Of a DNA stretch of 23,227 nt, positions 13,243-22,344 are shown one piece after another (positions within the stretch are counted from its first letter, which is position 1; every line of letters starts with the position of its first letter). The stretch comes from a virus. The DNA lies in IMG/VR virus record IMGVR_UViG_3300027969_000436, positions 1 through 23,227 of that record; one strand, 5' to 3'. The notes under the pieces are model-generated. The model was not told the DNA's origin. It searched no databases and saw only the letters and a program-made list of their open reading frames with translations. A program made the translations under genes and the position numbers.

Positions 13243-15099
13243 ATGCCGTTAATTAACTTCAAGACAAACCTTACTAGCTTACGATTTGGCATGGATCAGC
13301 CTGGAGGCGGAGATAGCGGTCAACCATTTATTCAAGCTCCTATTGAGACTGTTAATACCCCTACGGATTTTAAAGACTTTTATGAGCTTAATAGAACTAG
13401 CTTAGATTACCCAGTAAGAGGGGGAGCGATAAGCTCTCTAGTAAATGGAACATATACTACTAAGGCAGCAGTAATAGATACTGAACGTATAAAGAGGTTT
13501 TTTAAATCTGCACCACAAGGTACTGCTTTTATACAAAAACAAAAAGGATTACAGTTAACTAATCCTAAAACTCAAGTACCTAATTCATTACAGTTTGTAG
13601 GATTATCCTTAGGCAATGCAGTTATACCCGTTACACAAGTATACAATCCCGCAAATACTATTGCACAGGTAGGTGTTCAAGGTACTGGAACTCACTTTAA
13701 TAGACACGGTAATAGCCCTAGTGTATATGAATCTGTACGACAAACTTATCAATACATTGTAGGTGCACCTCAAAACAATACAACAGCCACTAATAGACTT
13801 TCTATTTTACGTGCTTTAAAGTTAATAAGCAATAAAAACTTTCTTGTAAGCTCAGATACAACTTATGCTATAGGAATTGACCCTCTTCTAGTAGATAGAT
13901 TAGGTATTTCATCTATACAAAATCAATTATTCAATTATCCAGGAGGTCCAGGCTCTACTTACGGAGATGGCTTTACAAGAATTTTTAGATATACAGATAC
14001 CGATGCTGCAAAAATAGAATACACTAATGGATTTACTGTAGCAGGAATTCAACGCCCTTACTCTGCTATAGCATTTACATATCAACAGCTTGCTGCACAA
14101 GATACTCGTACAACTAATCCTGGATCACCAACTCAGGCTAAGATTCAAGACTTTAGAAAGCAAACAAACGACGGACAAACACCAGTTATTCCGTACAATG
14201 CGGATAACTACGGAGCTAAAACCGATATAGTTACAAGGTTAAATATTGGTAATCCAGGCGCACCTAGAGCTAGAGTTAACTATACTGATACTACTAATAA
14301 TACCGGTGTAGATAAGTTAAATGCTTTAGCACCTTTTTACTTTAATACAAGCAATCAAAAGCCTTGGGATCTAGAAGACGATAAGGGAAATCTTTTAGCT
14401 ACAAACGATATTATAAAATTTGCTTTTGAGTGTATAGATAACGATGATCCTGACGGGTCAACTGCTGCAGCTTTAGTTTTCAGAGCTTTTCTAGATGGCC
14501 AAATTAGTGATAGTAATCAAGCTAGTTATAATACGTTTAAGTATGTGGGTAGAGGTGAGACTTTTAGAACTTACCAAGGATTTGATAGAAGTATTGGCTT
14601 TAGCTTTAAAATGTTTGCGCAAAGTAGACAAGAACTTAAACCAATGTATCAAAAGCTAAATCATCTCGTATCACAAGTGTATCCTGACTATTCTGCAACT
14701 TATAATTTAATGCGCGGAAGTGTTGTTAAATTGACAATTGGTGATTATCTTTATAGAGTACCGGGTTTTTTAGAGAGTGTAAACGTGACTATTGATAATG
14801 GTAACACGCCTTGGGAAATTCAATTAAACGAATTTATAAACTCAGGAGATCCTGCTACTACTGCTCAAGCCTTTCGAACTGAAGCAACAACAGGTATTAA
14901 GCAAGGAGAAGATGACGTAAGACAATTACCTCATATGGTTTCAGTACAATGTAGCTTTAAACCTATTATGGATATATTACCGCGAAGAGTAACTCTAAAT
15001 AACAACTTTGTACCGTTGCTTGCAAATAACGGAGATTTCTTACAATCAACCGCAGTAGTAGCTCAAGGTGTTATTAACCAAGCAAGTCAAACACAGTAA
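13243..15099 (+). CDS. Baseplate protein, putative tube initiator (T4 gp48/gp54 position)
   Basis: A 618-residue protein with Gly/Asn/Thr-rich, beta-dominated sequence and no signal peptide. The C-terminal 200 residues are the most family-like: FKYVGRGETFRTYQGFDRSI, a helix (SRQELKPMYQKLNHLVSQVY), GDYLYRVPGFLESVNVTID, TPWEIQLNEF, and LPHMVSVQCSFKPIMDILPR. The same string of elements (approach to a membrane-distal beta barrel, 'PG.l.s.n.t.D...WEi', then 'LP..v.v...F.pI') occurs in tube-like baseplate proteins of contractile phages. Together with its place directly after the tape measure, this suggests a tube initiator or central spike adaptor equivalent to T4 gp48/gp54. It is much longer than either (T4 gp48 364, gp54 320), so domain insertions or a fusion are possible. 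The Gly-rich region at about 225-260 has no assignable domain. Confidence 0.6.
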   Translation: MPLINFKTNLTSLRFGMDQPGGGDSGQPFIQAPIETVNTPTDFKDFYELNRTSLDYPVRGGAISSLVNGTYTTKAAVIDTERIKRFFKSAPQGTAFIQKQKGLQLTNPKTQVPNSLQFVGLSLGNAVIPVTQVYNPANTIAQVGVQGTGTHFNRHGNSPSVYESVRQTYQYIVGAPQNNTTATNRLSILRALKLISNKNFLVSSDTTYAIGIDPLLVDRLGISSIQNQLFNYPGGPGSTYGDGFTRIFRYTDTDAAKIEYTNGFTVAGIQRPYSAIAFTYQQLAAQDTRTTNPGSPTQAKIQDFRKQTNDGQTPVIPYNADNYGAKTDIVTRLNIGNPGAPRARVNYTDTTNNTGVDKLNALAPFYFNTSNQKPWDLEDDKGNLLATNDIIKFAFECIDNDDPDGSTAAALVFRAFLDGQISDSNQASYNTFKYVGRGETFRTYQGFDRSIGFSFKMFAQSRQELKPMYQKLNHLVSQVYPDYSATYNLMRGSVVKLTIGDYLYRVPGFLESVNVTIDNGNTPWEIQLNEFINSGDPATTAQAFRTEATTGIKQGEDDVRQLPHMVSVQCSFKPIMDILPRRVTLNNNFVPLLANNGDFLQSTAVVAQGVINQASQTQ

Positions 15100-15101
15100 T
15101 A

Positions 15102-15410
15102 ATGCAATCAAGATATAAAAATATACCTGTCACAAGACTAAATTTAACCGGAAGTACTTACTACGAGACTAACATCTACCCAGAAGTACAGCCAACTAAT
15201 TCTGATTATTATGTTATTACAACAGTTAATGATCGATTAGATTTAATCGCACAAGACTTCTATCAGGATTCAAGTCTGTGGTGGGTTATTGCATCAGCAA
15301 ACGCTTTACCCGGGGATTCAATATACCCTCCTATTGGTATTCAATTAAGAATTCCAATCAACCTTAAAATAATACTAAACAATTATAATTCTGTAAATAA
15401 TGGATTCTAA
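15102..15410 (+). CDS. 53: LysM-like baseplate wedge protein (gp53-like)
   Basis: A 102-residue protein with a LysM-like core: TVNDRLDLIAQDFYQDSSLW, then WVIASANAL and PIGIQLRIP. This is the 'd.ld.iA..fYgd..lWwvIa.aN.l..p..i..G..l.iP' pattern seen in T4 gp53 and in P2 gpX. In T4, gp53 links baseplate wedges; P2 gpX sits at the hub. At 102 residues it is about half the length of T4 gp53 (196) and nearer to gpX. It starts two bases after the 618-residue gene and overlaps the hub gene by eleven bases, so the three are probably translationally coupled in a baseplate unit. The symbol follows the T4 equivalent and is tentative. Confidence 0.65.
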   Translation: MQSRYKNIPVTRLNLTGSTYYETNIYPEVQPTNSDYYVITTVNDRLDLIAQDFYQDSSLWWVIASANALPGDSIYPPIGIQLRIPINLKIILNNYNSVNNGF

Positions 15411-18400
15411 TATAAAATTATCCAATGTTCTCGGCGCTCCTTTTCGAAGCTATGTCTTATCTCAGTTTGATATAAGAGCTAATCGTAACAGTACTGGCGG
15501 AACAGCAGAAAATAAAAGGGGTCTTGAAGAGGTTTTATTTTTAGCCAATAAAACAGCATGGGTACGTCTTGCATCCTCTGTTAATGTAATTGGTAGAACT
15601 TTAGAAAAAATTAATGAGAATGAAAAAGCAGCTAAGCCATACGACGTTACAACTAAGCAAATATATAATGCTCTAGGAACAGGACTACTTGATAAAGAAG
15701 ATAGTTTAGCACAGGATTGGATACTTGAAGCAGGCACTTCTGTACAAGTTGGGGACGGGATTAACTTAAGAGAAGGAATAAGTGCAGATAATAGAGCAAA
15801 TCTTACAGGTGTTACATTAGGTGCTTACGGTCTCGGAGGTACGACAGAACTAGGATTTGTTCCAATGCCTGGTCTAACTTCTGTAACAATAGAAACTTTA
15901 GGACGTTTAGGTTCATTAAGACAAGCTACCGTTAATTTTAGAGTTAACAATTTAAACCAGCTTAATGTTATTGAAGCTCTTTATTTTAGGTTAGGTTATT
16001 CTATGATACTCGAATGGGGACATACACAGTACTACCTTAATGACGGTACCTTTCAAACAGATAATATATACGGAATTGAAGGGCTTTTTAATGATAATTT
16101 AAGAAAAGAAGATATAATAACTAAAATTAATACCAAGACGAGAGAGACAGACGGAAATTACGGAGGAATGTACGGTATAGTAACCGGATTTAACTTTAAT
16201 GCCACTCAAGATGGAGGCTACGACTGTACTGTAAAGTTGATAGGTCATGGTGCTATAATGGATTCAACGAAAGCAAATCAATCCTATACTTTACCAGCTG
16301 GACAGATTGAAGAATATGAAAGACTTCAAGAGTATATCTTAAAACAGATAGCTATACAGAAAAAAATTAACGAAGATCTTGCAGCTCAATTAGCTGCCGG
16401 ATCTGCAAATGCACAAGTAAAACCTGCAGAGCCTCCAGAAGCTGCATCAACATCTCTTACCGAGCTTTATAAGCTTATACATAAGTACATACATAAGGAG
16501 AGTACATATACCTATACAAAGTTTTTAATTGAATACGGATTTCCAATACCTACTGTAGAGGCCTTAGAAGCTAAAGCATTTGGAAGTATAGACGGACCTC
16601 TTTCTGGCACCGAATGGGTCGTCTTTATCCCAGATAGTGCGTTTAATGTATTTACAGATCCAGCCGTAAAAGCAGGATATATTAAAAAGTTCGCAGGCTT
16701 TTATATAAGACACCTTACTGAATTTTTAAGAGTACAAACTTCAGACACCTTAGGTGCAAGCTTAGATCTTACTGTACTTAATAGACTACTAAAAGAAGCA
16801 ACATTTGGATATGACGATGGAACAGGTAAAGAGACTGACGCATTAGATTTATTTTTTGATTTAAAAGGTTCATATTTAAATAAAGCGATAGGAGCTATAG
16901 CTACTTACCAACTCGGTCCAAAGGGTAGAGAAGTACCTATTCCTGGTAAGATAGAAGGAACTACAGGCTACGAGGGTTGGCCAGACTTAGTTAGTACAAC
17001 GTACGGAACTCGATACGACAAACCGTTTTATCAGGAAGATAACCCGAATTCCACAGTAGAGCAGTATATTGTAGGATATGTTGACCTAAAGATAACAGTA
17101 AACGTGCCTGCAGAATGGGTTAACTATTCACCTACCGCAAATCAAGTAACTACTGCAATAGATCAATGGCTTGGAGGAGCCAATTCAGTGATTTATCCTG
17201 CGATAAGTCTAAAACATAATGGCAATAAAAAAGCCAATAGTGTCGCCCCTATTTTAGATAATGACTTTACAATTACTGCAACCTGGACCGGTATCAAAGT
17301 ACCTAACGTTGCGTATAACGGCCCAAAAGAGCAAGCAGATGTTACTGCCGATTTTAAAGGAAAGGAATACCCAGCAATTACCCGCGCTAATAATGTAGCT
17401 CCATCAGTACCCGTTACACTAACTATAACTACTAATAACCTTACTCCTTTTTACGATTTTAAAGTAAACGGTAAGAAGTATGACGCAACCGGTAATAGAG
17501 CTACTTCAGCAAATACCGGAACTGCAGACACTACTATAACACAGGCGGATATAGCTCAAACAAAATCTCCTGAAGGATTTAGTTCCGCTTTACAAGCCAT
17601 GCTTACAATCGTACAAGCACAAGCACAAGCAGCAGCATTAAAGAAGACAGGAGTCTATGTACATGATATCTTAGAAACTACAAGAAAGTTTTATACAGAT
17701 GGAGCTCTAAATAATGTCTTTGATGCAACAGGTAAAACAACTAACCCAGACTTTACAATAGTTAAAGGTGAAAATTTTACAGAATTTAAGTTATTAAATT
17801 ATGCAATAAAAGGCTTTAGTAGTGCTATAATAGGGGATAGCTCAGTAGAGACGTATAAGAAAGTTGATGCTGTAGATTTTAAAGCCCTTTGCAAAGCTTA
17901 TGTTATAAAATACAAACAGGGCGGAGTAGAAGGTGTTGTAAATGATGTTAGATCTCCAACATACATAACTCTCGGATACTTACTTGCGTTTTTAAATAAT
18001 ATGTGTTTAATTTACGATTCTAACCAATCTCGTAAAACAGGTGCACCAGCTGTAAGTACAAACCCAATAGGCACTAAAAAGCATCCTTTTATTTACATTG
18101 ATTTTAATCCAACAACTAATTTTTGCTTTACTATACCTCAACAGTTTTCTATAGATCCTACTATATGTATGATCCCTATGCAAAAAGGTCAAAAATACTA
18201 TAGAAAACTTTTTACTACTGATGAGATTATAAAAAAACTTTCCCCACCGCTTTTTAATACAGAGACAAATAACGTAGTAACACAAGACCTTGAAAAAGGA
18301 GGAGCAAGTTTTACGACAAATGATGGAACAGATTCTGCTAAATATAAAGGCAATCTAATGAGTATACTTGTAAATACACAGTACCTATTAGATCTATGCC

Positions 18401-19896
18401 TTAATATGTCAAGAAACGATCCTGAACATGCAGTCAACCTTAAGCCTTTTTTAGATCAAATTCTAATAGATATTAATAAGTGTTTAGGAGGAGTAAACTC
18501 TTTTAGAGTTAGTTATCTAGATGAATCTAATACGATACAAATAGTAGATGACCAATGGGTACCTTTAAAAGATACAGTATTAAGTCAGACAGAACAAGGT
18601 GCAAAAAATGCTACTACTCCCGTAACTTCCGGACAATTACCTTTAGACGGATCTATTATTGCATCTCCAGAAGCACCAGGATCAATATCAATAGTAGGAA
18701 CAAAGAGTATAACGAGAGAATTTCGCCTTAATACTGTAATTTCTTCTAAATTAGCAAGTAAAATTGCAATATCTGCACAAGCAGAAACAGGATCAGTAAA
18801 CTCTAAAGACCATTCTCCGTATAGCCACTTAAATACGTTTTATGAAGATAGGTATTCCCGATCAAAAGAAGATCCTACTATAGGAAATAATGCTACTGTA
18901 GTAAACAAAAGCGGAGCTACTTCTGACCAGGAAGCAGCAGATTTATTTAATAGTCACGTACAATGTTTATATGGTAAATTTGAAGGGTATAACCCTAAAA
19001 ATATCGAAGCCGCTAAGAACTACTACCTTGAAAGAATGTCTAAAGCAAAATCATCAAATCCCCTAACTAGTGCCTCTCCGTACATACCTCTTGAGTTAGA
19101 GTTGACAGTAGACGGTATAAGCGGTATAATGATGATGAATGGTTTTACTGTTCCAAATGATAGGTTGCCTTATACCTACCAAGGAGAAGGCGGTAAGACT
19201 AAAATTGCCTTTATTGTAACTGGGTTAGTACATACTATTCAAAATAATGAATGGCTAACTAAGATAAAAGGACAGATGATAAAATTAAAAACACCAGTAC
19301 TAATAGAAACACCTGGAAAAAGATCAGATGCCTTACAAATATCTTTAGCTTCTATAACTACACTAAGCGATGAATTTAACAGCAAGTACCCGTGGAGTGC
19401 TGGCTTTATTAGTTATGTAATGAAACAGGCAGGAGTAAGTAATTTTCCTTATAATTCGTATCATAGTGAATATGCGCAAGCTCTAAGAAGTAAACCTAAC
19501 GGCTGGCAGGTCTTAGATCCAGGTAAGACCAAAATTCAAGCAGGAGATCTAGTAGTAGCAAATAGAAATGGAAATACTCTGACTTTTACGACCAGAACTT
19601 GGTCGGGAGCAGGTCATGGAGATATTATAACTGCTGTAAACGGTAACGTAGCTACAGGAATTGGAGGTAATGTGGGTAATACTGTAGGGAAAAAGAGTCT
19701 TGCATTAAGTGGAGGGCAGTTAGGAAAAACTGATTACTTTGTAGTACTTAGACCTCCTCAAGGTGATACAACTAGCATAGTAAATAAAGCATTAGCAGAG
19801 TATGATTTATGGCATACAAATAAATGGAAGGAGACATCGCCAGATGCTTTACCTTATTTAAGAGAATATTATAAAATAATAGGTATAACTATATAG
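15400..19896 (+). CDS. Large baseplate hub protein with C-terminal DUF2272-like cell-wall domain
   Basis: A 1498-residue protein. Residues about 158-215 (SVTIETLGRLGSLRQATVNF, then LNQLNVIEALYFRLGYSMIL, EWGHTQYY) resemble the gp27/gpD-type hub domain that forms the trimeric ring under the tube. Residues about 560-720 are a beta-rich, Thr/Asn/Ala-rich stretch, probably one or two Ig-like insertions. Residues about 880-1120 contain further hub-like sequence (IYIDFNPTTNFCFT, LLDLCLNMSRNDPEH, INKCLGGVNSF). Residues about 1310-1470 match the DUF2272 pattern: YPWSAGFISYVMKQAG (1330-1345), YNSYHSEYAQAL with H1355, AGDLVVANRNG, GHGDII with H1406/D1408, and IGGNVGNTVGKKSLAL. DUF2272 is related to NlpC/P60-type peptidases, but Ser1333 stands where those have a catalytic Cys, so hydrolysis of cell wall is probable rather than shown. 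It would replace the separate T4 gp27 plus gp5 lysozyme. It overlaps the preceding gene. Confidence 0.75.
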   Translation: MDSNIKLSNVLGAPFRSYVLSQFDIRANRNSTGGTAENKRGLEEVLFLANKTAWVRLASSVNVIGRTLEKINENEKAAKPYDVTTKQIYNALGTGLLDKEDSLAQDWILEAGTSVQVGDGINLREGISADNRANLTGVTLGAYGLGGTTELGFVPMPGLTSVTIETLGRLGSLRQATVNFRVNNLNQLNVIEALYFRLGYSMILEWGHTQYYLNDGTFQTDNIYGIEGLFNDNLRKEDIITKINTKTRETDGNYGGMYGIVTGFNFNATQDGGYDCTVKLIGHGAIMDSTKANQSYTLPAGQIEEYERLQEYILKQIAIQKKINEDLAAQLAAGSANAQVKPAEPPEAASTSLTELYKLIHKYIHKESTYTYTKFLIEYGFPIPTVEALEAKAFGSIDGPLSGTEWVVFIPDSAFNVFTDPAVKAGYIKKFAGFYIRHLTEFLRVQTSDTLGASLDLTVLNRLLKEATFGYDDGTGKETDALDLFFDLKGSYLNKAIGAIATYQLGPKGREVPIPGKIEGTTGYEGWPDLVSTTYGTRYDKPFYQEDNPNSTVEQYIVGYVDLKITVNVPAEWVNYSPTANQVTTAIDQWLGGANSVIYPAISLKHNGNKKANSVAPILDNDFTITATWTGIKVPNVAYNGPKEQADVTADFKGKEYPAITRANNVAPSVPVTLTITTNNLTPFYDFKVNGKKYDATGNRATSANTGTADTTITQADIAQTKSPEGFSSALQAMLTIVQAQAQAAALKKTGVYVHDILETTRKFYTDGALNNVFDATGKTTNPDFTIVKGENFTEFKLLNYAIKGFSSAIIGDSSVETYKKVDAVDFKALCKAYVIKYKQGGVEGVVNDVRSPTYITLGYLLAFLNNMCLIYDSNQSRKTGAPAVSTNPIGTKKHPFIYIDFNPTTNFCFTIPQQFSIDPTICMIPMQKGQKYYRKLFTTDEIIKKLSPPLFNTETNNVVTQDLEKGGASFTTNDGTDSAKYKGNLMSILVNTQYLLDLCLNMSRNDPEHAVNLKPFLDQILIDINKCLGGVNSFRVSYLDESNTIQIVDDQWVPLKDTVLSQTEQGAKNATTPVTSGQLPLDGSIIASPEAPGSISIVGTKSITREFRLNTVISSKLASKIAISAQAETGSVNSKDHSPYSHLNTFYEDRYSRSKEDPTIGNNATVVNKSGATSDQEAADLFNSHVQCLYGKFEGYNPKNIEAAKNYYLERMSKAKSSNPLTSASPYIPLELELTVDGISGIMMMNGFTVPNDRLPYTYQGEGGKTKIAFIVTGLVHTIQNNEWLTKIKGQMIKLKTPVLIETPGKRSDALQISLASITTLSDEFNSKYPWSAGFISYVMKQAGVSNFPYNSYHSEYAQALRSKPNGWQVLDPGKTKIQAGDLVVANRNGNTLTFTTRTWSGAGHGDIITAVNGNVATGIGGNVGNTVGKKSLALSGGQLGKTDYFVVLRPPQGDTTSIVNKALAEYDLWHTNKWKETSPDALPYLREYYKIIGITI

Positions 19897-19899
19897 AGT

Positions 19900-20583
19900 A
19901 TGTCGTTAAAGTATTATCCATTGAGTAGAGTAGAGACAAACAAGTATACTAGAGGTAATGAATTTGTATTACCTGACGGAACTACCTATGCCGGGAGATA
20001 TTATGCAACTTACAATAACAAATTTTTTACAGGTATAACTCCAGCCTTAGGAACAAATATAGAATTAATTCCGATAAGCCTTTTTAGGGCACGTAATAAG
20101 ACTAATACTGTTCTTACCAATCCTATTAATAATATAACTGTAATACCTAGTTCTTCTGCTGCTTATGATCAAGCAAATAGACAACTTGCCGGTAGTTTAA
20201 TAGAATTAAACCCTTACATACCTATACCAATAGATGGTGATTACGCAAGAGGTTATTTTACAAGGTACTTTGCTAAAAAAGTATCTGGAACAGGGTTTAT
20301 TATGGAGATTTCAGAGCAAGACTGGGCTCAAGTAGGAAATGGAAATGTTGATAAGGGACTACTATCGTACGAAACTGCAGATATGCTTTGGCAATTAACA
20401 GGACCAACGTACGATACAAGAAAATCTCAGTATCAAATTATAGGAGGGGTTTACACTACTAATAAACGTGTAACAGAAGCAAAACAAAAAAGCTTTAGAG
20501 GTATTGTAGAGTATATTGGAGGGGATTATACTAAATTTGCAAAAATAACTGAAGTATCAGTTGCTACTTCGGGAAGTATGTAG
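19900..20583 (+). CDS. Putative virion protein, function unknown
   Basis: A 227-residue protein starting three bases after the hub gene, so it is co-transcribed with it. The opening part (RGNEFVLPDGTTYAGRYYAT, then FFTGITPALGTNIELIPI) has a 'lpdG..Y.G.Y......f.TG..p..g...l.pi' pattern that I have seen in baseplate-region proteins of marine myoviruses. Residues 110-200 are aromatic- and Gly-rich (DGDYARGYFTRYFAKK, WQLTGPTYDTRKSQYQIIGG). No enzyme motif, membrane segment or signal peptide is evident. A late virion or baseplate wedge role is inferred from position only. It is the last of the tail genes in the window; a promoter-like dyad follows its stop codon. Confidence 0.65.
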   Translation: MSLKYYPLSRVETNKYTRGNEFVLPDGTTYAGRYYATYNNKFFTGITPALGTNIELIPISLFRARNKTNTVLTNPINNITVIPSSSAAYDQANRQLAGSLIELNPYIPIPIDGDYARGYFTRYFAKKVSGTGFIMEISEQDWAQVGNGNVDKGLLSYETADMLWQLTGPTYDTRKSQYQIIGGVYTTNKRVTEAKQKSFRGIVEYIGGDYTKFAKITEVSVATSGSM

Positions 20584-20585
20584 TA

Positions 20586-20600
20586 TATTTACTGTAAATA
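20586..20600 (+). promoter_or_regulatory. TATTTAC-T-GTAAATA dyad before the polymerase-like gene
   Basis: A perfect seven-base inverted repeat with one central base begins five bases after the upstream stop (TAG 20581-20583) and 21 bases before ATG 20607. One arm is a one-base variant of the TATTTAT motif. It could be a variant promoter or a repressor-type operator. It is not a terminator, since it has no GC stem or T tract. Confidence 0.35.
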
Positions 20601-20606
20601 AAAGTT

Positions 20607-21902
20607 ATGTATTTCATTGTTGAGACCGAAGAACAGCTTTCACAGCTGCCTAGACCTGAAAAATGCTTTGTTGAGTTAATGGCTCTTTCTGAACATACTC
20701 ATCCAGCTTTAACTACACCGTGCGTCTTATACTATAATGATTTTAAGAAAGGATATATTATTCCAATTAACCATTCAGAAGCCTTTTCCCTCTCTATCGA
20801 TCAAATTCAGACCTTTTTAAAAGGTATCCCTAAAATATACTTATTAGATAAAAAATGGCATTCTTATTTTTTAAATCTAACTAACGGAATTGATTTATTC
20901 TTTACTGTACTTGATATAGAAGGTAAAATTCCAGACGTACAATGCTATACACCTGTACATTTAGACTACTACGAGAAGTTTAAATATTCCTCACAGGTAA
21001 ATACCTTTATTCCGATCTCAAAGCATTACGAAAGATGTGAATGTATGTTTGAAATGGTTAAAGACTATGCAGGAAGAGAGTCAAATGCTGAATGGCAGAA
21101 CAAATACACTGAAGTGTATAAATGGGTAGAAGAGCAGGGAATCTTAGTAGATGAAAAGCTCTTTGATAAGTACTTTGAAACTCCTTGGAAAGGGAGATCT
21201 TTAAGGGATAGTAGGGTTTATTCGAGTTATAACCTGTATAATATTACTTCACGTCCTACTAACGCATTTAATAGTATAAACTTCCTTGCTTTTAATAAAG
21301 AAAATGGCTCTAGAACGGCTTTTATACCGGAAAACGATGCTTTTGTAGAGTTTGATTTTGACGGATATCATTTAAGGTTGATTGCCAATAAAATGGGAAC
21401 TGAAATACCGCAAAATGAGTCAATTCACGAGTATTTAGGTAAGCAGTACTTTGAAAAAGACGAATTAACGTCTGAAGAATATCAAGAAGCTAAGAAAATT
21501 ACGTTCAGACAGATGTATAACGGAGTAGAGGATGAGTATAAGCACATTGAATTCTTTAAAGACGTAGCAATCGCAGTAGATGCCATGTGGACTACCTATA
21601 AAGGAAGCGGTTTTTTGGAATTACCGAATAAAAGAAGACTTACACTAGAGAATGCTAATCCTCAAAAGCTATTTAACTACTATATTCAATGTTTAGAGAC
21701 AGTAAACAACGTTAAAAAACTAGATAAGCTAAAAAGCTATCTTCAAGATAAACAAAGCAAAGTGCTTTTAGTTGTATACGATTCGATATTAATTGATTAT
21801 GCAGCATCAGACGGAAAAGGTACCCTATCTCATATTAAAGATATCCTAGAAGCGGATAGATTTAAGGTAAAGGCTAAAAAAAGCAATAACTATAACTTTT
21901 AA
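20607..21902 (+). CDS. Diverged family-A DNA-polymerase-like protein
   Basis: A 431-residue protein whose C-terminal half carries the three motifs of PolA-type polymerases in order. Motif A is DFDGYHLRLIA with D250 (Pol I DYSQIELR, D705). Motif B is KKITFRQMYNG with K296, F300, Y304, at the same spacing as K758/F762/Y766. Motif C is VVYDSILID with D392 (Pol I VHDEL, D882). Several residues are altered: the steric-gate Glu of motif A is H255, the O-helix Arg four residues before the Lys is Tyr, and motif C has Tyr-Asp-Ser instead of His-Asp-Glu. The N-terminal 200 residues do not show the exonuclease motifs I would expect. It may be a specialised or inactive polymerase. The usual T4-type replicase is family B, so this would be additional. 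It lies between tail genes and gp32. Confidence 0.68.
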   Translation: MYFIVETEEQLSQLPRPEKCFVELMALSEHTHPALTTPCVLYYNDFKKGYIIPINHSEAFSLSIDQIQTFLKGIPKIYLLDKKWHSYFLNLTNGIDLFFTVLDIEGKIPDVQCYTPVHLDYYEKFKYSSQVNTFIPISKHYERCECMFEMVKDYAGRESNAEWQNKYTEVYKWVEEQGILVDEKLFDKYFETPWKGRSLRDSRVYSSYNLYNITSRPTNAFNSINFLAFNKENGSRTAFIPENDAFVEFDFDGYHLRLIANKMGTEIPQNESIHEYLGKQYFEKDELTSEEYQEAKKITFRQMYNGVEDEYKHIEFFKDVAIAVDAMWTTYKGSGFLELPNKRRLTLENANPQKLFNYYIQCLETVNNVKKLDKLKSYLQDKQSKVLLVVYDSILIDYAASDGKGTLSHIKDILEADRFKVKAKKSNNYNF

Positions 21903-21916
21903 CACTAAGAACGAAC

Positions 21917-21924
21917 TATTTATT
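21917..21924 (+). promoter_or_regulatory. TATTTATT motif immediately before ATG 21925
   Basis: The recurrent core is present but ends directly at the start codon, too close to act as a promoter for that ATG, unless transcription serves the next gene. It may be coincidental in AT-rich DNA, and is recorded because it occupies the intergenic gap. Confidence 0.2.
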
Positions 21925-22344
21925 ATGGAATTTATACAGTTAACACAAGATCAATTGAAGAATAAGTTATTTTGCACATTCTCTCCTAAAGACAAGCTAG
22001 AAGAGGTTTTAGATACGATTAAATCCGAATACGTAATCATGTACGGAAAGATATTTGTATTAGAATCTGAAGATTCTGATGAATTTTTGTGCACTTACAA
22101 TATTGAAGTTCAAAGTACTAATACAAGAGTACTTCCAAATACAATACTTTTACATAGAAAGAAGGAAACTAATACGTTATACACGATTAACAGTTTAAAC
22201 CTTCTAATTAAATCCCTAAACGAGGGAATCTTAGACACGTCCTTTAGAGTAGAGTGGCAGAATTACAGAAATACTGTACTTCTAACTCAAGGCGACGACT
22301 TAAGAAAACTTTCTACAAAAATCCACAAAATAGTTAACTTATAA
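21925..22344 (+). CDS. Conserved-looking hypothetical protein upstream of gp32
   Basis: A 139-residue acidic-to-neutral protein. It has an N-terminal helix (TQDQLKNKLFCTF), a beta-rich middle (YVIMYGKIFVLESED, FLCTYNIEVQS, NTILLHRKKETNTLYTINSL) and a C-terminal WQNYRNTVLLT strand and helix. The HRKKETNTLYTINSLNLLI segment looks like a conserved core. I do not recognise the family. In T4, gp33 and gp59 lie just upstream of gp32, but I see no motif to support either assignment. It starts 22 bases after the polymerase-like gene and may share its transcript. A role in replication or recombination is possible from position only. Confidence 0.65.
   Translation: MEFIQLTQDQLKNKLFCTFSPKDKLEEVLDTIKSEYVIMYGKIFVLESEDSDEFLCTYNIEVQSTNTRVLPNTILLHRKKETNTLYTINSLNLLIKSLNEGILDTSFRVEWQNYRNTVLLTQGDDLRKLSTKIHKIVNL

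Noticed and set aside
7518-18437. Minus-strand open frames at 7518-7700, 8165-8407, 10912-11508, 12226-12459, 15462-15737, 18007-18285 and 18198-18437
   Set aside because: All lie inside well-supported + strand genes, have low-complexity or implausible sequences, and show no leader or neighbouring minus-strand genes.
20586-20600. The dyad as a terminator after the last tail gene
   Set aside because: The stem is almost all A-T with a one-base loop and no T tract follows.
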